Shown one piece after another: positions 1 to 5,645 of a DNA stretch of 8,595 nucleotides. Each line of letters opens with the position of its first letter. The first letter of the stretch is position 1. Under the pieces are notes generated by a model. It had not been told where the DNA came from and did not search any database. It worked only from the letters and a program-made list of their open reading frames with translations. The stretch is from positions 1-8,595 of the forward strand of contig CANIXE010000074.1 in NCBI GenBank assembly GCA_947470885.1, in the 5' to 3' direction. The position numbers and the translations under genes are program-made. This DNA is from Planctomycetota bacterium. GTDB taxonomy: Bacteria; Planctomycetota; UBA11346.

Positions 1-102
1 GCCACGTTGACCTTCGATCACCGGATCGCCGATGGCGGCGCCGCCGGCCGCCTGCTGTCCGCCACGGTGGACATGATCCAGCATCCGGAACGCCTGGGCT
101 GA
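1..102 (+). CDS. 2-oxo-acid dehydrogenase E2 acyltransferase, C-terminal fragment (partial at 5' end)
   Basis: This is the last 33 codons of a gene that enters from the left edge and stops with TGA at 100-102. The peptide reads LTFDHRIADGGAAGRLLSA and ends in HPERLG. The DHRxxDG motif is the active-site signature of the catalytic domain of dihydrolipoamide acyltransferases, with the His acting in acyl transfer between lipoamide and CoA. The helix after it and the short tail just beyond it match how these proteins normally end, so the C-terminus looks intact. Lipoyl and E1/E3-binding domains lie outside the window. The substrate (pyruvate, 2-oxoglutarate or branched-chain oxo acid) therefore cannot be decided, and no symbol is given. 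It converges with the minus-strand gene ending at 385. Confidence 0.9.
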   Translation, partial: ATLTFDHRIADGGAAGRLLSATVDMIQHPERLG

Positions 103-125
103 CCAAGGCGAGGCGCCCGCCCAGG
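93..125 (+). terminator. Possible hairpin at the end of the E2 gene
   Basis: CCTGGGC at 93-99 can pair with GCCCAGG at 119-125 around a 19-base loop that contains the TGA stop and a further GC-rich self-complementary stretch. There is no T-tract after it, so it is not a canonical intrinsic terminator. It may only reflect high GC. Confidence 0.25.
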
Positions 126-228
126 ATCAACCCCGGCTCCACCGCCATGGGGAAGTGAAGGGGGGATCATGCTCAGGACCACGGCGGATGTAGGGTCCTT
201 GGGAATTCTGTCAGCCTACATGCCGCAT

Positions 229-370
229 TGGATTTTTCACGCGGAGGCGCGGAGGCGCGGAGAACACCGTTCTTTCGCGCTGAATCAACGTCATCGACGG
301 ATCACCCACCCGGTGAACGTCGATTTCTGGTTCAACCTCTTGTCTTCTCCGCGCCTCCGCGTGAATCCAT
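229..370. repeat. Long imperfect palindrome built on GCGGAGGC units (REP/MITE-like intergenic element)
   Basis: The outer left arm (about 231-264) contains TTCACGCGGAGGC and carries three consecutive 8-mers, GCGGAGGC, GCGGAGGC and GCGGAGAA (241-264). The outer right arm (345-365) is its inverse complement but carries only two units. Pairing continues inward imperfectly: 281-292 against about 325-334, then ATCGACG (293-299) against CGTCGAT (318-324). The apex stem is TCACC (302-306) with GGTGA (312-316) around a 5-base loop. The whole element can thus fold as one long interrupted hairpin on either strand. It lies between two convergent genes, about 20 bp past the stop of the gene at 385-1197, where it could act as a bidirectional terminator or RNA-stabilising structure. 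That role is inferred; the symmetry is seen. No ORF in it is credible as a protein. Confidence 0.75.
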
Positions 371-384
371 CGCCGGATTTAGGG

Positions 385-1197
385 TCAGTCCGCCCAGTCT
401 TCGTCCAATAATGCGCTGTAACCCGTCACCGGTTGCACCGGAGGGAGGGGGCGGGGCATCAGGGCGATGCCGCCACCCTGGGGCAGAACCTGGACATCGC
501 CGATGGCCAGGCTGGCCACCGGGATGCAACCCGGGGGCTGGGCGGTGAGCAGCAGTTCCACCGGGGGCAGGGCCAGGGGCTTCGCCGTATCAGCCCACCA
601 GGCGGCGCTTACGGCACGGTTGGTGGAACGTTCATGGAGGACCAGGCCCTCGGGCCACAGCAGATCTGGACGGGCGGCCTGACCGGCGGCCCGCTCCCGG
701 CGCCAGCGCCATAGGCGAACGCTGGCGGCCCGGGCCAGCCGGGGGATGGCCAGATCAGCGATCCGGGCTTCCCGCTGGCGTTCCCAGCTGGCGATGGCCC
801 GGGGCCGATCCCAGGGGCCGGGGCCGGTTTCATCGGGGACGTCCTCGGTGTCCAGGGCCCGGCAGCCCGGTAGGGCGGCCAGCAAGCCATCGACGTGGCG
901 CAGGACCTCGGCCGCGTGCCAGTGGGGACCCGCCAAGGGAATTTGGAGCACTAGGGGCAGGGGCCGCCAAACGGAATAGGCCTTGGCCGGGTGGAGGTCA
1001 TCCCGCTCCAGGGGGGCTTCCCCCAGGTCGATTAAGGCCGTAGCCCCGGTGGCGGGATCCCGCCACCGGCCCGGCAAATACGAACTTTCGGGGGGCGCAT
1101 CCCAAGTGAGGCCGGGGAACGCGGCACAGGCATCCGCCAGGGCCTCGCCGGTGGGGGGGACTTCTCCCATCGGTGAATAGAACAGCAGGGTGTACAT
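385..1197 (-). CDS. Hypothetical protein, Trp-rich, translationally coupled to Nudix hydrolase
   Basis: This 270-residue protein is one I do not recognise. The ATG at 1195-1197 shares one base with the TGA of the upstream Nudix gene (TGATG). There is no obvious Shine-Dalgarno sequence, which points to translational coupling. No signal peptide or membrane helix is visible, so it is probably cytoplasmic. The N-terminal half (about 1-120) alternates hydrophobic strands (YTLLFYSP, ATALIDLG, LPLVLQIPL) with helices (EALADACAAF, AAEVLRHVDGLLAAL) and looks like a compact alpha/beta domain. Residues 137-172 form an Arg-rich basic helical segment. The C-terminal part (180-270) is Pro-rich with short strands. 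Tryptophan is unusually frequent (12 of 270). No catalytic motif or metal-binding cluster stands out. The high-GC codon pattern and the tight coupling argue that it is a real gene. Confidence 0.75.
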   Translation of the reverse strand: MYTLLFYSPMGEVPPTGEALADACAAFPGLTWDAPPESSYLPGRWRDPATGATALIDLGEAPLERDDLHPAKAYSVWRPLPLVLQIPLAGPHWHAAEVLRHVDGLLAALPGCRALDTEDVPDETGPGPWDRPRAIASWERQREARIADLAIPRLARAASVRLWRWRRERAAGQAARPDLLWPEGLVLHERSTNRAVSAAWWADTAKPLALPPVELLLTAQPPGCIPVASLAIGDVQVLPQGGGIALMPRPLPPVQPVTGYSALLDEDWAD

Positions 1198-1634
1198 CAG
1201 AAGGCGTGTTGGGCGAACAGCTGGGCGAGATTCTTATGGTTCAGCTTTTTCAGGACCTGGGCCTTGGTGAACCACTCGGCTTCGCTGTGTTCGTGGCTGA
1301 GGACCACGGCCCCACAGGTGGTCTGGGCCGGATAATACACCGTGGTCTTGATCCGAGTGCCAGAGGGCTTGTAGGTCAGCCAGCAGGGCGGGCCGGTGAC
1401 CGTCAGCAGGGCGATGCCGCATTCCTCGGCACATTCCCGGAGGGCGGTTTGGAAAAGGGATTCCCCCGGATCCTGGTGCCCCTTGGGGAAGCCCCATTCG
1501 CCGTGGTGGGACGAGCGCAGCATCAGCCACAGGGGCTCTGGCCCGGCCCGGCGCAGGAAGAATCCGCAGGCCACGGCATCGGACGGCGGCAGCTCGGGAG
1601 CGTAAGGATCGTGGCCGGACAGCATTGGTCGCAT
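1197..1634 (-). CDS. Nudix hydrolase, bis(5'-nucleosyl)-tetraphosphatase (Ap4A hydrolase) type
   Basis: With the ATG at 1632-1634 the protein has 145 residues, close to the usual size of asymmetrical Ap4A hydrolases. It carries a Nudix box at residues 52-74 (G-x5-E-x7-RE-x2-EE-x-G-I), with the metal-binding glutamates at REC.EE. The WGFPKGH run just before it (47-53) is the form seen in Ap4A-cleaving members, which split Ap4A to ATP and AMP. Position 68 of the box is Cys where a bulky aliphatic residue is usual. The frame stays open to a GTG at 1697 (166 residues). I prefer the inner ATG because the domain begins only about 20 residues later; ATG 1623-1625 is also possible. None of the three starts has a strong ribosome binding site. 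The gene heads a two-gene unit with the unknown protein at 385-1197. Substrate is inferred from motif flavour only. Confidence 0.88.
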   Translation of the reverse strand: MRPMLSGHDPYAPELPPSDAVACGFFLRRAGPEPLWLMLRSSHHGEWGFPKGHQDPGESLFQTALRECAEECGIALLTVTGPPCWLTYKPSGTRIKTTVYYPAQTTCGAVVLSHEHSEAEWFTKAQVLKKLNHKNLAQLFAQHAF

Positions 1635-1649
1635 GCTGCGGGAGGCCCT

Positions 1650-1663
1650 GCATTGCGCAATGC
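1650..1663. repeat. Perfect 14-bp palindrome in the Nudix leader
   Basis: GCATTGCGCAATGC equals its own reverse complement. It sits 16-29 bp upstream of the preferred Nudix start, and a related GCATGCTGCGG lies next to the start. It could be an operator for a dimeric regulator or a short hairpin in the leader. If translation starts at the upstream GTG (1697) instead, it lies within coding sequence. Function is not known. Confidence 0.35.
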
Positions 1664-1726
1664 TGCGGTCAGCCTGGAAAACGCAATTTGAGCGCACTTG
1701 CTGCGTCAGGGGACCTCAATGAAAAT

Positions 1727-1805
1727 GTCCGGTCGTCATTGAAGCCAAATGTTCAGCGGGAATATCCGAAAGACTCACTACTGGTGGACGATCGGACGAC
1801 CGGAC
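1727..1805. repeat. 11-bp inverted repeat pair with 57-bp spacer
   Basis: GTCCGGTCGTC at 1727-1737 is exactly inverted at 1795-1805 (GACGACCGGAC). The arms lie in the lower-GC gap upstream of the Nudix gene. They could be paired binding sites or ends of a small relic element. No target-site duplication is apparent, and nothing recognisable lies between the arms. Confidence 0.35.
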
Positions 1806-1980
1806 TGGCGCCGCAAAGAGTGCTCCGTCATGGATATCCAGCGGTCCATTGAAGCGCCTTGCATCGGCGCACCACGTGCGTTTCCAGACTCACCATTTGG
1901 GTGAAACAACCGTCGAGGCAAAGACGTGAAAAATACAGCGGGGATTCTGCAAATGGCCAACTCAACTGCGTCACTGAGGG

Positions 1981-2436
1981 TCAGCGGTCCCCGGCGGGTT
2001 TTCTGGGTTCCCGCCGGGACCAGGCACCGATGGGATGCTGTGCATCCAGCCACGCGGTCAGCCGCCGGGCTTGGCCGCCGGTCAGCCAGGTGGCCACGAT
2101 GAACTCCTGTTGATGGCGGTGGAAGACCACCGCCCGTAATCCGGCGGTGGGCACCAATTCCAGTTCCTCACCGCCGGTCAGGGGCAGGTCGAACTGCCGC
2201 CGCCACAGCCAGCCGTCCTCCAAGCGCAGGCCCCGGGGGATGACCTGGATGCGCCGGCGGCGGAGCAGGGCCAGGGCGGGCAGACAGAGGAGCACGGCAG
2301 GAACGACGCCGGTCCAGCCGATGCCGAATTCCAGGTCGTGGACGGCGAACAAACTGCCCAGGGCCAGGGCCAGCAAGGTCGCCCCCAGCAGGCTCCGTCC
2401 TGGACCGCCGATGGTGAAGACGGGATCCGGGCTCAC
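1981..2436 (-). CDS. Small two-helix membrane protein of unknown function
   Basis: The predicted protein has 151 residues. The GTG start (2434-2436) overlaps the TGA of the upstream cobA-hemD gene in a GTGA, giving a 4-base overlap typical of coupled translation. The frame is open further upstream to 2988, but that part is a shadow of cobA-hemD. Two hydrophobic segments (about 15-32, GRSLLGATLLALALGSLFA, and 40-58) are followed by an RRRRR cluster (59-63), which by the positive-inside rule puts the C-terminal part in the cytoplasm. Residues 63-131 look like a small beta-rich domain ending in a helix (GGQARRLTAWLDAQ). This resembles the layout of bacterial PH-like membrane proteins (DUF304-like), but I see no diagnostic motif and give that only as a possibility. 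It is the last gene of the block. No function is assigned. Confidence 0.75.
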   Translation of the reverse strand: MSPDPVFTIGGPGRSLLGATLLALALGSLFAVHDLEFGIGWTGVVPAVLLCLPALALLRRRRIQVIPRGLRLEDGWLWRRQFDLPLTGGEELELVPTAGLRAVVFHRHQQEFIVATWLTGGQARRLTAWLDAQHPIGAWSRREPRKPAGDR

Positions 2437-3950
2437 GTGGCGCCGGGATCCCCGGCCTGGCCTAAGTCTCTGGCGATGGCGTTCGCCAGATCCTCCACCG
2501 CCGGAGTGGCGGCGATCCCGGCGCAGGCCAGGCCGTGGGTGCCCAGGGCGGCAGCGGTGTGGGCGCCGATGGCGTAGAAGCGGCAACCCGCCGCCACCAG
2601 TCGGGGCAGGTGGGGCCCGGCCCAGGTGACGAAACGCTCTACTGTGGCGGCGGAGGCCAGGGCCACGCCGTCCAGGTGCTCCTGCGCCAGGTCCAGCCCG
2701 GGATCGCAGGGGATCGTGCGGTAGGCGGTCACCGTGGTCAGCCGCCAGCCCGCGGCGGCCAGGGTGGCGGCCAGTTCCGGCCGGGCGTTGTCGGCCATGG
2801 GCAGCAGGGCCGAGGCGCCCCCGGCCTGGCGCATCGCCTGGCCCAGCCCGCCGCCGTCCCCACCCGGGGCGAGATCGGCGTGGAGCCCGTGTTCCGCCAG
2901 GGCGGCGGCGGTGGCCGCGCCCACGGCGGCCAAGCGGCTGCCGGCGAGGGCCCGGGCATCCCGGCCCCCGGCCCGCAGGGCGGCCCACACCGCGCGCACG
3001 GCGTTGGCCGAGGTGAACGCGATCCAGTCGTGGGGCTGGGCCAGGGCGGCCAGCAGTTCGTCAGGTGGGCAAGGTTCGCTGGTCGCCAGGGGTGCGAGGA
3101 CCGCCTCGGCACCCCGCTGGCGCAGGGCGGCGGCCAGGCCCGAGGCCTGGTCCGCGGCCCGGGTCACCAGGATCCGCCGGCCGTGGAGGGGCGCCTGGGC
3201 GGGCAGGTCGAACCACCGGATTTTTTCCCGCCAGCGAACCACATCGCCGATGACCACGATGGCCGGCGCGCCCAGTTTCCGGGCTTTGGCGATGGCGGCG
3301 ATGTCCGCGAGGGTGCCCACGGCGGTGCGTTGGACCGGGTGGGTGCCCCATTGGACCACGGCCACGGGGGTGGTGGCCGCCCGGCCGGCAGCCACCAAGG
3401 ACGCGCAGTTTTCCGCGAGACGGTGCATCCCCATATAGAGGACGATGGTCTCCACGTGGACCACGGTGGGCCAGGGGAAGTCCGGCTCCGGTTCCCCAGG
3501 GGCGTGCTTCTGGTGGCCGGTGACGAACACCACGGCGGAGGACGATGACCGGTGGGTCACCGGAATCCCGGCATAGGCCGGGGCGCCGATGCCGCTGGTG
3601 ATTCCGGGAACGACGGTGAACGGCACTCCGGCATCCGCCAAGGCCGCGGCTTCCTCGCCACCCCGGCCGAACAGGAAAGGATCGCCGCCCTTCAGGCGGA
3701 CCACGTTCCGGTGACTGGCCGCCAGGCGGACGATCAGGGCGTTGATGTCGTCCTGGCGGACGGAATCAGCGCCGCCACGTTTGCCGACGTAGTGGCGGAC
3801 GCAGGACGCCGGGACGAGTTCCAGGATGGGTTTGCTGACCAGGTAGTCGTGGACCAGGCATTCCGCGTTGGTCAGCAGTTCCCGGGCGCGGACGGTGAGG
3901 AGTCCGGGATCGCCGGGGCCGGCGCCCACCAGGTGGACGGTGCCGGGCAT
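2433..3950 (-). CDS. cobA-hemD: Bifunctional uroporphyrinogen-III C-methyltransferase / uroporphyrinogen-III synthase (CobA-HemD fusion)
   Basis: The protein has 505 residues in two domains. Residues 4-248 are a SAM-dependent uroporphyrinogen-III methyltransferase. They contain VGAGPGDPGLLT (8-19), VRLKGGDPFLFGRGGEE (84-100), the VVPGITS loop (113-119), PVTHR (130-134) and WGTHPVQRT (201-209), all family signatures. Residues 257-495 are a HemD-type synthase, opening with GRRILVTRAADQ and containing AFTSANAVRAVW (311-322), VGAATAAAL (343-351), the conserved TAYRT (408-412) and ASAATVERF (432-440). The synthase closes hydroxymethylbilane to uroporphyrinogen III. The methyltransferase adds two methyl groups at C2 and C7 to give precorrin-2, the precursor of siroheme and cobalamin. 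No precorrin-2 dehydrogenase/ferrochelatase lies in the window. Its ATG shares one base with the upstream stop (TGATG), and its own stop overlaps the next start. Confidence 0.95.
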   Translation of the reverse strand: MPGTVHLVGAGPGDPGLLTVRARELLTNAECLVHDYLVSKPILELVPASCVRHYVGKRGGADSVRQDDINALIVRLAASHRNVVRLKGGDPFLFGRGGEEAAALADAGVPFTVVPGITSGIGAPAYAGIPVTHRSSSSAVVFVTGHQKHAPGEPEPDFPWPTVVHVETIVLYMGMHRLAENCASLVAAGRAATTPVAVVQWGTHPVQRTAVGTLADIAAIAKARKLGAPAIVVIGDVVRWREKIRWFDLPAQAPLHGRRILVTRAADQASGLAAALRQRGAEAVLAPLATSEPCPPDELLAALAQPHDWIAFTSANAVRAVWAALRAGGRDARALAGSRLAAVGAATAAALAEHGLHADLAPGGDGGGLGQAMRQAGGASALLPMADNARPELAATLAAAGWRLTTVTAYRTIPCDPGLDLAQEHLDGVALASAATVERFVTWAGPHLPRLVAAGCRFYAIGAHTAAALGTHGLACAGIAATPAVEDLANAIARDLGQAGDPGAT

Positions 3951-4216
3951 CAGGGCGCTTTCGTGGGTGCGGCTGCTGTGCCGGCAGGTGGTGTTCCAGT
4001 CAAAGCATGCACCGCGATGGCGCCGCCGCCCACGAACACCATGCCCACCAGCATCCCTCGTAGTAGCAGCAGGCCGAAGAACGGCACGTCATCCTCAGTC
4101 AGGCTGCCCGTCGCCACCCGTCGGCGGTACCAAGCGTGCTGCACCAGGCCGAGGATGATCCCGCAGAGGGGCAGGGCGATCACCGCGGCGATGGTGGGCA
4201 GGATGACGGGATGCAT
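3950..4216 (-). CDS. Small membrane protein with two transmembrane helices, coupled to cobA-hemD
   Basis: This 88-residue protein is unrecognised. Helix one spans about residues 5-27 (ILPTIAAVIALPLCGIILGLV). A charged loop follows (YRRRVATGSLTEDD, 30-43). Helix two spans about 46-72 and is glycine-rich (GMLVGMVFVGGG). The tail (73-88) is low-complexity Ala/Pro/Thr. The basic loop after helix one suggests an N-out, loop-in, C-out topology. The start ATG (4214-4216) lies 21 bp after the stop of the esterase gene, without a strong ribosome binding site. Its TGA shares a base with the cobA-hemD ATG. The composition is that of a genuine small membrane protein, and the junctions support it. Co-translation with a tetrapyrrole enzyme hints at a related role, but no motif supports one. 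Confidence 0.75.
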   Translation of the reverse strand: MHPVILPTIAAVIALPLCGIILGLVQHAWYRRRVATGSLTEDDVPFFGLLLLRGMLVGMVFVGGGAIAVHALTGTPPAGTAAAPTKAP

Positions 4217-4237
4217 GGTCAGGTCGGTTCCGGGGGA

Positions 4238-5560
4238 TTACGGCAGGTGGCCGGCGGGGCTTGGCCCCACTAGCAGGGGCTTGCCGCTGCGGAGCAACGA
4301 TTCCCAGGCATTCTTGCGTACATTGAAGGGCGTATGGTCGGTCTTGTGGGTGGCCTCGGGCATGACCACGACCTCGGTGGGTCCCTGCATTTGGTTGATC
4401 GCAGCGAAGATGCCCGCGGGGCGGGCGGTGACGTCCAGCAGGCCGACGCCCACCAGGGCCGGGCAGCGGATCCGGGCGGCGAAATGGACGGCATCGAAGT
4501 AGCGGGCCACCTCCCCTGCTTTTTTCGGATCGTCCACCTTCGCCAGCCAATAGGGCCATCCGGGTTTCCGGCCGGCCAGCTCGGCGTTGTTGTCGCAGCC
4601 AGCGGGGACGTTGATGAGGATTCCGGTCACTTTGGGATTCAGGCCAGCGGCGACAATGGCCTGGAGGCCGCCCTGGCTGACCCCGGTGACGATCAGGGTT
4701 TTGCCGTCCCAGTCCGGTTGCAGGGCCAGGTAGTCCACCGCCCGGGAGCAGGCGAGGAACATCCGCAGGAAATAGCTTTTTTCCCGGTCCTCGTTGCCGA
4801 TGGCGGTGTAGCTCTTTAAGGCCCCGGCACTCAGATCCTCATAGAACTTGGCCGGTTCGTCGATGGGCTGGTCATGGGCCAGGATGTTGAGGGCCAACCA
4901 GCCGCCACCAGCGTAGCCGGTGACCCAATCCGGCTTCAGCGGATACACGCCGGCATACTGGACGATCAGGACCGCGGGGTGCTTCTTGCCATCCGCGGGG
5001 CGGGCCAACTGACCGCGGATGTGGCTGTTGTTGATGGTGTCCAGGGTGAGGTGCCCGTAGTCGATGCCGGCCTTGCCGCCCGGTTTCTTTTCGAACTGCG
5101 GGTTCATGGGGATGGCATTCTGGGCCGCCAATTTGCCATCCCAAAAGGCCGTGAAGTCATCGGGAATGGGTTCGGCGGGGGCGATCTTCCGGGGTTCCGC
5201 CACCGCGCCGCCCGCCCCGATCAGGGCCTTGTCGACGCCGGGGAGCTTGGCCGAGAGATTCAGGAGGACGGTGCCCGGGACATCAAGGGTGGCGGTGATC
5301 CGCCCATCCGCTGGCAGGGTGCCCTTGGCCAAGGTGGTGAGCCCCCCCTGGAGGACCGTGTAGGTGACGACGGCGGACTTGGGATCGGCCACATCGTGGA
5401 GCAGGACGTTCCAGGTGATGGGCTCACCCACGGCGTAGATCCCGGCCGGGGCCGTTTGGGTGACGGTGAAACCAGGCTCGGCGGCCAGGTATTCCCCGCC
5501 CCAGGTCAGGCCCAGGGCGACGACAAGGACTGAGCGGCGGAGGAGGGGCAACAGGTCCAT
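4238..5560 (-). CDS. Secreted esterase, acetyl xylan esterase / cephalosporin-C deacetylase (CE7-like) superfamily
   Basis: From the ATG at 5558-5560 the protein has 440 residues. A GGAG lies 5 bases upstream, which decides this start over an in-frame ATG at 5656 that would overlap carB. Residues 1-27 look like a signal peptide (LLRRSVLVVALGLTWGGEYLAA), giving export. Residues 30-120 form a beta-rich, Ig-like domain. IPDDFTAFWDGKLA (132-145) is the typical lead-in to AXE1 alpha/beta hydrolases. The nucleophile is Ser295 in GVSQGG (293-298). Asp376 (GLLDVTARP) and His405 (EATHK) are the likely remaining triad, 29 residues apart as in characterised CE7 enzymes. Where CE7 enzymes have RGQ before the nucleophile, this one has AHDQ (228-231); the RGQ at 182-184 is at a different place. 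The usual His-Glu motif is His-Lys here. It probably hydrolyses ester groups on a carbohydrate, but the substrate is open. Confidence 0.85.
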   Translation of the reverse strand: MDLLPLLRRSVLVVALGLTWGGEYLAAEPGFTVTQTAPAGIYAVGEPITWNVLLHDVADPKSAVVTYTVLQGGLTTLAKGTLPADGRITATLDVPGTVLLNLSAKLPGVDKALIGAGGAVAEPRKIAPAEPIPDDFTAFWDGKLAAQNAIPMNPQFEKKPGGKAGIDYGHLTLDTINNSHIRGQLARPADGKKHPAVLIVQYAGVYPLKPDWVTGYAGGGWLALNILAHDQPIDEPAKFYEDLSAGALKSYTAIGNEDREKSYFLRMFLACSRAVDYLALQPDWDGKTLIVTGVSQGGLQAIVAAGLNPKVTGILINVPAGCDNNAELAGRKPGWPYWLAKVDDPKKAGEVARYFDAVHFAARIRCPALVGVGLLDVTARPAGIFAAINQMQGPTEVVVMPEATHKTDHTPFNVRKNAWESLLRSGKPLLVGPSPAGHLP

Positions 5561-5561
5561 G

Positions 5562-5578
5562 ACAACTCCAAATGTTGT
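5562..5578 (-). promoter_or_regulatory. Shine-Dalgarno site of the esterase gene, inside a short stem-loop
   Basis: On the minus strand GGAG (5566-5569) precedes the ATG at 5560 by 5 bases, the clearest ribosome binding site in the window. It fixes the esterase start. The same bases lie mostly in the loop of a weak 5-bp stem (ACAAC with GTTGT, loop 5567-5573). A regulatory role for that stem is speculative. Confidence 0.55.
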
Positions 5579-5612
5579 GAGGAAGCCGAAGTCGTGGGCA
5601 GCTTGGACCTGA

Positions 5613-5638
5613 GCCCGGGAAGGCGGCAATTCCCGGGC
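5613..5638 (-). terminator. GC-rich hairpin between carB and the esterase gene
   Basis: GCCCGGGAA (5613-5621) and TTCCCGGGC (5630-5638) form a perfect 9-bp stem around an 8-base loop, starting 7 bases after the carB stop. No T-tract follows on the minus strand. It could be a weak or Rho-assisted terminator, or a processing structure that separates carB expression from the downstream genes. In a GC-rich genome, terminators without U-tracts are plausible. Confidence 0.5.
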
Positions 5639-5645
5639 GCCGGAA

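Larger units (their letters stand above)
1635..1980. other. Intergenic region of lower GC upstream of the Nudix gene
   Basis: About 350 bp without a credible gene lie between the start of the Nudix gene and the stop of the minus-strand block at 1981. Sampled 60-base stretches here run about 50-58% G+C, clearly below the flanking genes. Short open frames cross it on both strands, but they run into real genes in the wrong frame and look like chance. It should hold the promoter of the Nudix pair and the end of the upstream block. I could not place a convincing -35/-10 pair or a terminator with a T-tract. Visible structure is limited to an 11-bp inverted repeat (1727-1737 with 1795-1805), a 14-bp palindrome (1650-1663) and a small hairpin at 1890-1904 (TCACC-ATTTG-GGTGA). 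Confidence 0.5.

Noticed and set aside
241..264. CRISPR-like or tandem array suggested by repeated GCGGAGGC
   Set aside because: The units are only 8 bases, directly adjacent with no spacers, and number three at most. They belong to the arms of a palindrome.
169..548. Short plus-strand frames through the palindromic element (169-411 and 228-548)
   Set aside because: They translate the repeat itself (AEARRRGE, GGAEARR) and run into the antisense of the unknown gene. The composition is that of repeat DNA, not protein.
1778..2053. Minus-strand 91-codon open frame across the intergenic gap
   Set aside because: It begins inside the 151-residue membrane protein gene in another frame, has no ribosome binding site and no recognisable motif. 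It is probably chance in a gap that happens to lack stops.
2437..2988. N-terminal extension of the 151-residue membrane protein back to an ATG at 2988
   Set aside because: The extension is an Arg/Gly/Pro-rich shadow of the HemD domain. The GTG at 2434-2436 overlapping the upstream stop gives a sensible membrane protein.
2535..4502. Two long plus-strand open frames (2535-3548 and 3552-4502) opposite cobA-hemD and the small membrane gene
   Set aside because: They are Gly/Ala/Arg-rich low-complexity translations without motifs, lying antisense to clearly conserved coding sequence. High GC makes such antisense frames common.
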